Below, piece after piece: positions 38,116 to 50,477 of a DNA stretch of 64,000 nucleotides. The notes under the pieces were generated by a model. The model saw only the letters and a list, made by a program, of their open reading frames with translations. It was not told where the DNA came from and ran no database searches. The stretch covers positions 4,815,669 to 4,879,668 of the forward strand of contig CM026432.1 of the NCBI GenBank assembly GCA_014871385.1. The letters run 5' to 3'. How positions within the stretch are numbered: the stretch's first letter is position 1; each line of letters opens with the position of its first letter. This DNA comes from Ceratodon purpureus. Lineage: Eukaryota; Streptophyta; Bryopsida; Pseudoditrichales; Ditrichaceae. The position numbers and the translations under genes are program-made.

Positions 38116-41100
38116 GTCCAACTGCAAACTCAGTAACTTCCTATGTCTATGTTTGCAGGCCTTGTTGTTGTTGTTGTTGTTGCAGAGATGGCTATCCTTA
38201 ATTGCTTTGTTTCACTCTGCAGAGACGGCTGCTTGGGATGGGCACTTGGGGAGCTCTGATGTGATGTATGTACTAAGTTAAGTGCTAGGAACAGTGCAAC
38301 AAGGATTCAGCAAGGAAGGAAGGAAGGAACTTCGGAGGAATCGTTTTTTGGTTTCTGGATGGCTGCAAAAGATGAGACATGTGAGTATTGTGCTGTGGGG
38401 ATGCCTTTCCTTTGTGTACTTGCAACTGTTGCATTGCACGGACTGTGATGATGGTGGTGGCCATCAGGATGTCTCAACTGTAAGGGAGGCTATCACCGTG
38501 GAGGAAACATTTCGGTGGGGTTTTCCACTAGGAAGGTTACATGTGGAGAAAACAATCGGCTGAATTCCCAATGGGGGGTTTACATGTGGAGAACACCATC
38601 CAACCGCACCCAGCTTTTCTTTTTTCAGTGAATCTTTGGATAAATTTAATCCAGTGTTTTGGTGTGAGAGGTTGTCTAAGCTGGTGGTAAGTAAGGTTGA
38701 AGGGGCCAGAAATCGTCGCTTTGGAGCCGTTCTGCTGGTTTAGTGGCACTGTGGCTGTAAAAAAATACATAAAGGTTGGGCAATTATAGTGAACAAAGAA
38801 AGAAAAGAAAGGAAAAAAAAAAAAAATCAAATTTTTGGAGTTGAAGTGAATTTTTTGTGAATTTTTAAAAGTCTGAAAAATTAGAGTTGCGGTAACCAAC
38901 AATAGATGGTTCTGAAAACCAAAATTAAGTAGGTACCAAAAAGAAGAATTGTAGAAGAGTAAGGGTTGATTTAGACTCTAACGGAATTGAAAGGCTGGCC
39001 ATTAAAAACCCAGACTAAAATATTCATGCTGGCAAGAGTCTCGACTTTTGAGTTTAAAAAGTATGTTAAAATAGCCCACTTCAAGTCTTTGGCTAGTTGT
39101 AGTGTGAAGCTTCAAAATTGAGTTCAAAGCCCCAAATTCCATAAGTTAAATGTATGAAAATTCGTAAAAATCCAAAAAAATTGGAAAAATAGAATAAAAG
39201 AATAAGTCAAAAAAATATCATGATCTATAGATTCATTGTTTTAACAACGTTGTGACTAATTTAAATTCAGCTTAGTTTTAACTAGTATAATTTTAGTGCC
39301 AATAATTATCAAAAGATTGATTATTGAAGCATGACAAGGCTTGTAGAGCATGATTGGTCCTTAATAGCCTGAAAGTTTTGTTTTCTTGTCCATATTTTGT
39401 TTCTAATTTTAAAATATGGCATCTTTTGAAGTTTGGATACTTCAAAATAGAGGGCTAAGTTTTGCTCAAAGGCCAATACCTTCGCGCCAAAAATTTGAAC
39501 AAGTGGTGCCATGTAGGTTTAATAGAAGGAGCCAGCCTTTAGACTTTGGCCTCTGATATGAAGCCTACAAGGTTGGACTCTAGATGTCTTTGCAGTTTGA
39601 TTGCTGCAAACCAATGGTCTTGAGCTTCAGCACAATGCAAAATGACCATAAGTGTAACAATGACAAATTACTACCTCATGGCAAAAATATATATACAAAA
39701 AAAAAAAAAAAAGGCTAATCTCCATTTAATTAATATGACATGAGAACACTCCAATTTGTAGTGTTGTATATTAATTTCCAATATGAGAGAAATTACGAAA
39801 GTTCATTAAAAGTTGTGTTTACAAATCAATGATTTTATTTGTATCATTTCTAAGTAAGTAATAATTCTCGATTTCAAATATTGTGCCTATCTTCCCAACT
39901 TAATGGAGTTGCTTTTATTAATTGATTTGTATATTGAGTATAAGCCCAACCTTTATTAACCAATGTTGTTCCCAGCTTGAAATCCTTTTTTGATAAAGAA
40001 TTTGTATCAAATCGGAGTATACTATAGCTTAGGTATTTGCTTGATACAAATATGCCAGCATGTCAAATTTTAAACAATGTTGAAAATTTCCAAAATATCC
40101 TCCTCTTAGGTATCCCTTTGTAAATCACGTTATCAAAAAGGCCTCCAATCCCTCTAAGCCAATGGCTAAGCACGCCATCAGTTTAAATTGGTCTTAGAAA
40201 AAAAAATTAACCAGATCTCCAAACATATCCGATTATTTTCTAGATTGTTGACTCAATGTTGTCTCCAATGCCTTTAATAGCCTCTAGTGCATCATCTGAT
40301 TATTTATTTTCATGATACTTTACCATATTTTCAAGGAACTTCCTTTCTCCGTGAGTAGTAAAATTGTGGCTCATAGATTTATACTTCCCTCTTTTAAGAT
40401 CCTTTTGATTCTTTTTTCCTTTGAAAGGAAAGCTTATGAGAAAATATATCTCATAACCTTGCAATATCGACATATTAAATACATATTTGGTATGGGTTCT
40501 AAAATCAACGTCTTTTCTTATTGTATATATAGGACAACATGTGCGGCTAGGATTCACCATTTCCCTAAATACACCTTACACCATGTAATAAAGACCTTAA
40601 TTATGTGACACCGTTCCATGACGTGATTCAATACGCCCGCAAGCAACACCTAAGGATTTCTTTTCAATTTCATTTCTTTTTGAATAGATGATAGGAATAT
40701 TGGAAATATCAATATACAACTTTGCACAGGACAAAACTATTCTTCAATTATGGTTTATGCTTCTTCAACACCAAAAACATTTTTAAAAGTAATTACTTAA
40801 TATAAATCATGAAAAAAATCAAGTTTAAGAACTTCATCAATGCTTCCATTGAATTCTTTCGCACTATAAGCTATTCACCAAACAAGTCAGTGTATATGAT
40901 AAAAATTAGAAACTCTCCACGTTGTCACCAATTCAACATTGATATAATAAAACATTAACACAATAAAAACCTTATAATCGTCAAATAACTTTATGTTTAT
41001 CACTTGTCAGATGTACACAATAAGTCTCCAAAGTCTTCAAACAGAATGAAACATTTGACCGTCAATAAGCTTTACGTTTTTCACTTCTCAAAAAAATTCA

Positions 41101-41242
41101 AAAACAATATATACAAATATATAACTCGTCAATTATTCTATAAAATTGTGACTTTTCATAGTATTCAAATCTTATAAGTTTTATTTTTTCATAATATTTG
41201 AGATCTTAGAAGTTACAATTTTTCATAGTATTTGAGATCTTA

Positions 41243-41275
<33 letters not shown>

Positions 41276-43300
41276 CTAATTTTTAATTTTTATTACAATA
41301 TGCTTTTTTTAAAACAAAGTTTCAAAACACTACTTATAATTGTGGTTTGGTGCCATAGTTTCATTATTAGTTATTATTGGAATATTTTTATAACTTAATT
41401 CATTTTATTTTTTGTGCAAAATTGCCAATGCAAAGTTTTATCAAGGCTCAAACTACAATGCAAAACAAATATCATTACATTACAAGAAATTAGTTGTGAA
41501 TATATTCTAAAGTAAGGTCTATAACAACTCTAATAAAAAATAATACTTGATGTGATGAGATTCTAAGAACTAAATGTTACATAAATCTTAAGCCATTAGT
41601 TCTTCTATCTATAAAACTTAGTATTTGACTTAGCTCTTTAAAATCTCTACATGAATCAAAGTCTTACATATAAAATAATCAGATTTGGTACCTCATTTAA
41701 GGTGACCAGTACCTTGTAAAACCAAATTAGTTTAGGAAAAAATTGAGCCTAAGGAAGTAACTACAATACATGATATACACATGAAAGGATTGTATAATAT
41801 ACAACAAGTATCAAATCCATTGTTGGAGATCTTCTAATCAGTAAGTTTTTTTATTTAAGTTTTAAAATTCTATATTTAATTTTTTTTAATTTCAAGTTTG
41901 TAAGAAAAAGAGATGGTTTTCAAGCTTGAAGTTGCATAAAGCTAGAACCTATTTTTCTAAGCTGCTTAAGTCACATTGACTCAATTTTTACACGATGAAG
42001 TTGATAATCTTTGCAAATTGTAGAATCTTTCTATATCTTTGTTGTGATTTAACTTTTCTTGAGAATAGTCTTTTATCCAAAATCTAGTGTAAATAGAACC
42101 AATACATTAAGTCAATTTGAACTTTATTAGTATAATGACTATAGAAATCTCATTAAGAGTCAAATTGACATAGTTTAGAAACTAAGGGACACATCCAGTC
42201 AAAATGACCCTATTACTGGTCGCACCTCTTAGAAATTAAGGGAATAAGTGAAGGAAAGGAAGAAGAATGAAACACTATACCACACCACACAACACTGTGT
42301 AAGTGATAGTCACATTATGTAAAAATTATAAAAATTGAATTTCATTGTCTAATTGAAAGTAATGTCAAATTGAAAGGAATTTCACAACATGATACATAAT
42401 GTCTATATGAACTAGTCAATTGGACAAAGTCTATGGATCACTATGCATTCATGTGCATTCATTGGAATGTCTAATTGAAATCATGGATCATGTCAAATTG
42501 ACTTAGTGAAGAAACTGAGAAGAACTACATGTTGTGTAATTACTCAACTGGGATACAATATAATGGACATAAGGAGCTTGAATTAAAGAAAGTGAACAAT
42601 TCAGGGATAAGTCTATTAAAACTTTGAGTGATTAAGTATTCACTGGAATAATGTAGAGATAGAAAATCTTAATTAACTATTACAACGATTTGTCCAATTG
42701 ACACTGTAATATTGTTGTAGAATGAGTACAATGGAAATGTAAGAATTTCATGAGTGTGTAATAAGAGTTCGTTGAGCATTATTTGGTAGTTCTTTGATTT
42801 AAAGTAGCCATCTAGGATTGAGAACTATGAGTGACTTTGAGTAGAATGAACATATTTGAGTACATTAATGAGCAAAAGTTTAGATTAACTATTAAGGAGT
42901 GATCACCTTTGATAATTGATAACTTTTATTATAGATTTGAATGTGTTCTTTGGAAATAAACAACAAGTCATTATAATATAATTGAATATTGCAAAAGAGG
43001 AGTATAGTTGAGTTGATTGATGAAGCCTAGAATTAGACTAAGTGTAAATTAAAGGCAAATAATTGAATGTTCAATGGAAATGCGTTGGATGGAAGGAAAA
43101 AGATGAAGACAAGTAAGGAGATTGCTTGAGATAAGTTGAACTCTAAGAGCATTTCTCAAAGCATCATTCATTATCATAAATAGGTAGAACAATAGATTCT
43201 AACCTAGTAATGAATGAATTTGCACATGCATAAATGTGCATTCTCGAATTGAACTTGGAAGGAAGTGATGGCAATACCCTGAGAGATGGTCACTTGTCTA
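38116..43300. other. AT-rich intergenic, no gene seen
   Basis: Starts with the kinase promoter and a (TTG)n run at 38,161-38,180. Poly(A) at 39,698-39,713 and a long poly(T) at 41,249-41,275 are present. Open frames here (for example 38,282-38,563) lack any domain or codon signal. Nothing else supportable. Confidence 0.6.
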
Positions 43301-43781
43301 TTTGAACTCCCAGCGACGCTATCTTGTGAGCGGTGAGCGGTGAGCAGTGAGCACAAAATTTCACTTTTTTTCTAAAGAAAAGTTTGAATTTTTTTTACAA
43401 AAATTAAATCTTTTCACCCAATTCTATCAAAAACCATAATCTTAAAAGTCTTTCTTCGAAGACATGATTAAATAATAAATGACACCTATTACCGAGGAAA
43501 GTTAATAAATTTGATTTTTTTAAAAAAGAAACCAAAAAAGGAAAAAAAAATTGGAAGAATTTAAACAAATCCCAAAAAAGGAAAAAAGGAAAAAAAATTT
43601 ATCCGAGGGATGGATTGGGGATGCCACTTGCGTTCACTTTTTTTTGAAAAGCAGATAAATTTGAGCCTCCAACATTGAGCTTGAACCCACATGGAGCAAA
43701 AAAGCGAGTGAAAGTCAGAGCTTGGGGGCACCCCTCGGATCCGAGGGATGGATTGAGGGTGCCACTTGCATTCACTTTTTT

Positions 43782-44191
43782 TGACAACTCGCTTGGAAAA
43801 TGACGAGATTTTGTTTTGTTTTTTGAAATATGGCTTATTGTATGTTTTTGGAAAGCTCTTGTCGAGGGCTTTCCAACGATGTATTACATGAAAGATTTGG
43901 AGAAAATCTCCATGTATAGTGCCAATTTGAAGATTTCAAAACAACATTGTCAGAATATCAGCGTAGTTGAGAAATTTCTAATGGTGTCTTTGTGCAATAT
44001 TTTTCATGGTAGAGCATATGAAGTGGGTAAAAATTTGGACCAAAGGGGTTGTCTCAGATCCAAGACAACCCTCGGGTGGGTGGGATTTTGACACTTTTTT
44101 TGACAACTCGCATGGAAAATGATGAGATTTTATTTTTTTCTTGGAAATATGGCTTGTTGTATGTTTTTGGAAAGCTCTTGTCGAGGGCTTT
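43782..44191 (+). repeat. Two 91-bp direct repeats inside the TIR element
   Basis: Copies at 43,782-43,872 and 44,101-44,191 share TGACAACTCGC, GAAATATGGCTT and GGAAAGCTCTTGTCGAGGGC with a few substitutions. A second duplicated block, ATCCGAGGGATGGATTG with GCCACTTGC, occurs at about 43,601-43,640 and 43,739-43,780. These are internal duplications of the element. Confidence 0.8.
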
Positions 44192-44195
44192 ACTG

Positions 44196-45020
44196 TCAAG
44201 GGTGCCATTGAGAAAAAGTATATTCCTTAGCGTTTCAAGAAGTCGGTGGATGTCTCTAGCAATGAATGCCTATTTACAGATTATGATAGAAGCCATTTTG
44301 GAGGTCCTCACCTCCTTTAGTGTCCTTGGGACCTTGAAGTCAAGGAGAATGATATTTGTTCCGGGGAGGAGGTACCTCTTAATGCAAGTTGTGAGAATTT
44401 AATGATGCAGCTTGTGGATGAGAATATGGTGAATTTGGAGGAGGATGCCTAGGAGGTTGGTCATGATGCATCTCTTTCTGAGAGGCAAAGGAAAAAGCTG
44501 GTAGAGAAGAAGGCTGAGGCTGAGGCAAAGATGAAGGAGAAGGAGGACAAGAAGAAAGAGAAGGAGCAAGAGGTCAAGCTCAAAAAGGAAGTTGCAACAA
44601 GGAATAGGGAGTTGGCAAAACTTGTTTTAAAAGAAGGACCAGAGAAGTTGATGTCTCATGTTAGCATTTCTCCTTCAGAGACCAGCATGCCTGCTGCCAT
44701 AGTTTCTCTAGTCCCTTATGTGCAGTCGGTGGGGAAAAGGGATGAAAAATCACATTGGTGGATCTATTATCTCGCGCCATCTTAGCAAGATAAGAAGTCC
44801 AATTAGAACTCTTGAGCTTCCTCATTATGTTGAGATGCAGGTTCAAGCTTATGTAGCTGCTCCTTCTCCATGTATTTCATCTGGTAGAGAGAGTATTTGT
44901 CGTGATGCTGAGATATATCTTGATATAGCTGCAGAAGTTGCCAAAGTGGTTTTATCTAGTGATAGTGATTCTTCTCATGGTTGGATTGGTACATGTAGCG
45001 ATGACCATATGTCTACTTAA
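44196..45020 (+). pseudogene. Decayed charged coiled-coil gene fragment carried by the TIR element
   Basis: One frame runs from about 44,196 to 44,785 with only three stops (near 44,228, 44,319 and 44,449) through a Lys/Glu-rich coiled coil (SERQRKKLVEKKAEAEAKM) and SMPAAIVSLVP. A frame change near 44,740 leads into a second open stretch to 45,020 with LPHYVEMQVQAYV and VVLSSDSDS. No family recognised. It is best read as a captured or ancestral gene, broken by stops and a frameshift. Confidence 0.55.
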
Positions 45021-45454
45021 TCATTGCATAGGTACTTTGTAGTGCTATGTTTTCCCTACTTATATATCAGATATTAAGTTTGGCTTTAGATTTTATATTT
45101 TGCCGTAACCTCGTTTTACCTTACTCCTATTTAAATTCTTTAGCGGCCCTACATTTTAACATTGACTACATGCATGACTAAATCATAGAGCTCGGACGAA
45201 TTCATTCTTAAGTTGAATTTCCCTTGGTTAAAGTTTGAAGGCATCCACATTAAAATGTGATTTTCTCAAAACTTTTCTCAACCTTTTCTTCCTTCTCCAT
45301 TTTGGAAATACCCCCTCTACAAACCCAAATCCGAAGTCGGTTTTCAAAAATACAAATTATTTTAGGAGTTATCAACTTGTAGTTAATAATTTCTGGTTCT
45401 TAAAAAACAGTCATCCAAAAATTGGATGATACTTGATGAAAAATGGATGAACAA

Positions 45455-45630
45455 GGGATGGGATCGGGGGCGCGGGTCGGTAGGGGGCAGGGGGTTGGGA
45501 GGGGTGCAAGGGGTTGTGAGGGGGGCCGGGAATCGATGTACAATGAAGGAAGGGCTTTCTTAGCCTGCAATTTCTGATCAGTTTCTGATCCATTGTCTGA
45601 CTGTTTCGGAAGGGGGGCCGGGGGGGTGGT
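45455..45630 (+). other. G-run cluster with quadruplex potential
   Basis: Between 45,455 and 45,530 the plus strand has at least nine runs of three or more G separated by short loops, and a second cluster (GGGGGGCCGGGGGGG) lies at about 45,612-45,627. It stands out sharply in AT-rich surroundings, within the TIR element. Confidence 0.7.
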
Positions 45631-45943
45631 TTTATTTTTTCATTTAATAAGTTTTATTCTTTTTTTTCCTTCTTCTCGATGACGTGGAATTGCTAAACTA
45701 TATGTTAAAAAAATCACAATTCACTTGGATATGGATAGGGTGTAAATTTCTACATTGATCAATTTAGAAGCCACTATCTTTGGAAAAAAACACTTAACCA
45801 CCTCCACGGTCATAGGTTCCATATATGCCATGTCATGCAAAATCATCTCAAAATATTCAAATAAATAGTCAAAAATTTATACATTTAGTGCTCACTGCTC
45901 ACTGCTCACCGCTCACAAGATAGCATTCCTGTTTGAACTCCCA

Positions 45944-48685
45944 TGACATTTAAAACCATTTGAGAGTATGAATCTAGTGTATGGTGAGAGATTGGGGTAA
46001 TTAAGACTTAAGAGTTGTAAAAAGATTCTTTTAAGGAAAATACTTTGCATTCTATATAGTTCTTTACTTGCTAAAGTGACTTTTAGTTACGATATAAGCT
46101 AAACGAAAAGACCTGTTCCCGTGACTTACTACTAATTGTAAAATTTACAAATTACATTTGTAACAAAACAATTTATGCTTCAAAAATCATTATTCACTCT
46201 CAAAGTTCAACGTGCAGTGTGAGCTTGGGTGAAATCTGCCTTAAACTGCAAAACAATCTTACAGATATCCAAAAGAAGCCTAAAATCAATTAGCTTCCAT
46301 AAACTAAAGCATTCCACCATAAACTAAAATTTACTTTTTAAGTTAGTTTTTTGTTTGTCTAAAGGAGGTACCAAGGCATATTCTCACCATTCAAATGACT
46401 TTTACAGTGTTTTTTACATGTCTTGGTTATTGTCAAAAATATACCCTTGTAATTGGATTCCAACATACCTCCATGTGAAATATCAAACTTTACTCTAGGT
46501 TTTATATATCTTATAAGGGTAAAAACTGTGTAGACATAATCCTGATTTGAATGAAGCCTTAAGTTGGGATTCTAAAGTTTGAATAATGTGCCATATACAA
46601 TGCCTACATATACGCAAGAACTTGGGTTTTCTTCACACCCCTATCTGTATTTTGAAATTCTAGAGGGAAAAAAAAAAATGATAAAAAAACCCACCAAAAA
46701 TCACACAACCTCTCATCGTCAAGATTCACCCTCCCGAAAAATTTCATGTCAAAAAAGTTTTGGAACAAATGCTATTCAATGAATAAATCCACAATTTAAC
46801 TTAGTTTTCTTAGCCTTGAATTCTTAGCATTGAATTCTTAGCGTACAATGTCACATGTTCAGAACATTTAGGAGTTAAGTGTAACAAATACCTTGAACCA
46901 GCTTCAAAGGTATTATCTATTACAGTAACAAATTATATAACGCCACGTGTCCGCCACGTGAGAACACAGCTTTAGACTTGGAAAAAGATGCCATTTGTAT
47001 GTATGCCTGTGGACAATAAATATAATTTTGAAAAACCATTGGCTTAGTTTGTATTTTGTAGAGTGATTTAGTTTATTGGGATGGTTGTAACAGTATAAAA
47101 GAAATTAGTTGTGGGTTAGATTCCAATAGGTTTGGAAAGAAGATATGAAAAGTTAATAGGCCAATTGGTTGTAACTAATCGCCTTGTCTTTTGCTACAAA
47201 GAGACAATCATTTGAGTCAATAAGCAGTCTTTAGAGAGAAAGTTCCTTCCGCTAATGTGGAAGTCGTGTTTGTGTTAGCCAATTGGAGTTTAGTAGTTTA
47301 TGTTAATAATAAATATAGTGAAAAAGAGTTGGAGATTTTTTGAAAATTGAATGTACTATGGAAGAATAAGGATTTTTATAATATAATATTAAATATTGAG
47401 GAATTAAAAACTCTACATTGACAATTCGGAGTTGATTGGAATGCTGATGTATGGTTGAGTGTGATAAGTGTGATAAATAAATTAAATTGATAATTGCCTA
47501 TCCTGTAAATTGTAATTAGAGAGTAAGAGTGGAATGAATTGTAAAAAATTGAAGAATGGTGTATGAAGTGTGAGTGAAATAAATCCAATTGGAAATTGAA
47601 TGAGTAGTAGAATAGGAGTACAGAATGTTGAGAATTAAAGTTAAGGCAAGAGAGGGTTTAATTCAGATTATGTTTTGCCTTCGAGAGGGATGTCATTGTA
47701 GTAGAAAAGAGGATACATATAATTTATTACGTGGAGAAGCAACTGGTGGAATAATGGTGATGGAGCATTTAACAAATTAAGGATGCCAATTGGAAGCTGA
47801 AATATAAGAGATAAGTTTCTCAATTATGTAAACTAATGTGTAATATGTTGCGAGTCATAACTGGGTGTGTTTGGAAAGTACAAGGATTATTTATAATTTT
47901 TCCATTTGGTAACCAATTATAATGTTGACAACCTAAGAGTGAACCTACCAATTGCCTCCCTAGTAAACTAACCTTAATCTTTTTGAATTTATTTCAATTG
48001 GATAAATAAACTAATTGTACAATACTAATAGTATATCTTAGTACCATAATAGTTGTGGTGCAATAAAAACCTCAAAGTGTAGCTCTCATACACATATGTT
48101 AAAAAACTTTATTCATGAAGGCGACAATAGAGTTACTCAATGGACATTAGCATTTCTATGTCCACTCTCGCTAGATTTATACCGCCGGATTTGTAGTGAG
48201 CGTGGATGATGGGTGGCAAAATGCGACGGACACCGTCACAAGGATGGAATTTTGTGCATGACAAAGAACATATTAGTTCAAAACAATGACTTTTTTCAAT
48301 CAATAAGGGGTTGGGAACGAGTATTCATTGATATTACGTTGCTTGATCGCAACCTAGGAACCCATTCCCCAAAGTTATTTATAGATTTGCGGAAAGAGTA
48401 ACGTCCCGGATGTATCATCAACCGCCCATGGTAAAAAACGTTGTTTTTTTCTCTACACGTTGCCTATGTAAGGTTGTTATGGTACCCAATTTCTAGTAGT
48501 GACTTAACTTTTTGTTCTGTTAAATGCAAAGTCTGCAAACATCACAAAATTTCTGCACCTTCCAACCAAAAGAAGCACCAACATCAGGTCTCTCACGCTC
48601 ACATACCTCACAAATCTTCTTTGTCAAACCAATTCGGGCTCAGTCTCCAGTTCATCTCCCAACACCAGGGCTGATTTTTCAGAAA
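45944..48685. other. AT-rich intergenic DNA; twin G-box at 46,944-46,960
   Basis: No gene is supported. The one regulatory-looking site is a pair of CACGTG cores at 46,944-46,949 and 46,955-46,960 in the contexts GCCACGTGTC and GCCACGTGAG, the form of ABRE/G-box sites bound by bZIP and bHLH factors. They sit 11 bp apart, one helical turn. No downstream gene was recognised nearby. Confidence 0.55.
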
Positions 48686-49876
48686 GTCCCAACCCGTCCA
48701 TGTCCAAAAACCTCGAATTGAAAGGCAAAAAAAAATGAAACCCGTCCCAAAACCGGTAATCACAAAACCAACCCGTCCATGGAAAGGTTAAAAAAAAAAC
48801 AACCCGTCCCAAAACCAGTTCAAAAAAATAGTACCCGTCCCGTAGTAGTTGTAAATTTTTTATTAAAAAAATAAAAACAAAAAAATAAAAATAGTAAGAA
48901 AAAATAAAAAAACAGAGCCAAAGGCTCCAGCAAACACATTCGGTGAACCTGAGCCTTGGCCTGGCTGCGAGGCTTGGCCTGGATCGGCCCAAAAGCCCGA
49001 CCCCGCCCGGCCCGGCCTGGCCTTTGAGCCCCGCTCAGGTTGCATTGCAGGGCCCAGGCTGCTCTGCCGGCTCTGCTCTGCCCAGGCTCGCAAACAACAA
49101 GCGTGAGCACGCTCTGAGCAGGGTGCACTGGCGCAGCTGATTTGGGAGCAAGGTGATTTCTCCAAGGGCACTTCTTCAGTTGGTTTCTTTGAGCACGTTG
49201 TAGCCTTTGAGGTATGTTTGGTGACATTTTATTATTTTATCTTCTTTCAAGTGTTAAACAAGTAATGTGTAGAAGAAATGAACATACAGTAGCTCACAAA
49301 AGTTATGGGACGCCCTAAAAATTGGTCTCATAAATTGAGAAATAAAAATTATGAAGTGAAATTTGGACGTGTTGTAGTACATAAGGGAATCTACCTTCAT
49401 GTGAAATTTCACTTTAAAATTTAAATAGACTATTTTAAGACCCATTATTATTTGAATGAAATTTATATGGAAAAAAAAAACTTGTTGTGAAAAGCCAAAA
49501 TGTGACATTTCTTTTTATAGGAAGAATGTACATCTTGACTTGAGTCATATGTTAAAGTTTCATGAATTTTGGAGTTTTTATTCATTAAGATTTTATTGAT
49601 TGAAAAATGATCCCAAAATTTTGAAATTTTTAATTTTCACTCCATAAACTGCAAAAAAATAAAATAAAAATGCACAATCACATCAAATAACTATATATGA
49701 CATGATGTAATTGATATTTACATCTTTCATTTTTTGAGGAAAAATTGTCAAAAAAAATTATTTTTAGACCCTGTCCAAAGTGAATTTTACACGTCCAAAA
49801 ACCGGTTCATTTTCAAAGAACCCGTCCACTGGAAATGTTTTTTTTTTCATAACATGTCCCTGGACATGTTGGGGAC
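48686..49876. mobile_element. Candidate small element with (A)CCCGTCC end repeats
   Basis: The left side (48,686-48,850) repeats ACCCGTCC five times and starts GTCCCAACCCGTCCATGTCC. The right side (49,775-49,876) carries the same motif inverted in style and, read on the minus strand, starts GTCCCCAACATGTCCAGGG. The interior has an isolated GC-rich block at 48,945-49,140 (GGCCTGG-type repeats) that contrasts with the AT-rich flanks. No target duplication or transposase was seen, so this is tentative. Confidence 0.35.
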
Positions 49877-50477
49877 CTTGTGAAAAATCACCACTGCCCA
49901 ACACCACACATGCATCTGCATTCCCATGTCCATAGAAGGTTCTAAAACGTCCGACCACACCCAGCCTGGGTAAATATATTCTGAAGGGTCAGAGGATATC
50001 CAAACCCACAGGACCTCGATCGATTCCTTGAATCACCCCCCAAGATTCTTTCCATACACCAAAGGCACCAGCATGATGACACCAGACCCCAGATTAAGCG
50101 AACGGTCTCAAATTTATACTCGGTAATAACATATTCTCTGAAAAGTGATCTGGAAATATTCCCAGATCGGGCAAGTACTTTCACTCTAGTATACTCATTC
50201 AACTGAAGCAGTTGCAATGCAGGCAAAGGCGCATTACTCTGTTCAATTCTGCTAACAAGTTACACTTATCGAGAGCAAGCCTATCGATCCCGGAAACATC
50301 CCCATGTGGAGAGAATGAACAGGCTAACAATTATTTACAGGTCGCTCTACCAGAGGATTGATCGACTAACTTGGTTTAATTCTACTTTTAGTGAGGAACT
50401 TATTTGAATGGAGCAAAAATGTCGATGGAGCAGGTTGTGGCTACATACAATTCTGATCAAAGTGTAAATGTAAGGAG
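49877..50477. other. Intergenic, 3' of the aquaporin gene
   Basis: Should hold the 3' untranslated region of the minus-strand aquaporin. No other feature recognised. Confidence 0.5.

Larger units (their letters stand above)
43301..45943. mobile_element. TIR transposon of 2.6 kb with heptamer ends and 12-bp flanking direct repeats
   Basis: Left end at 43,313: GCGACGCTATCTTGTGAGCG followed by repeated GTGAGC(G/A) heptamers to 43,354. The right end (45,889-45,931) is the inverted counterpart, GTGCTCACTGCTCACT... ending GCTCACAAGATAGC. The element (43,313-45,931, 2,619 bp) is bracketed by the direct repeat TTTGAACTCCCA at 43,301-43,312 and 45,932-45,943, read as a target-site duplication. That length is near the 9-11 bp usual for Mutator-like elements. 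The interior has no transposase; it holds decayed coding sequence, internal direct repeats and G-rich DNA. The end motif resembles the array at 19,955-20,042, hinting at shared transposase use. Confidence 0.75.

Noticed and set aside
38282..38563. 93-residue plus-strand frame upstream of the kinase
   Set aside because: Located in the promoter region, low-information composition and no similarity I can recognise.
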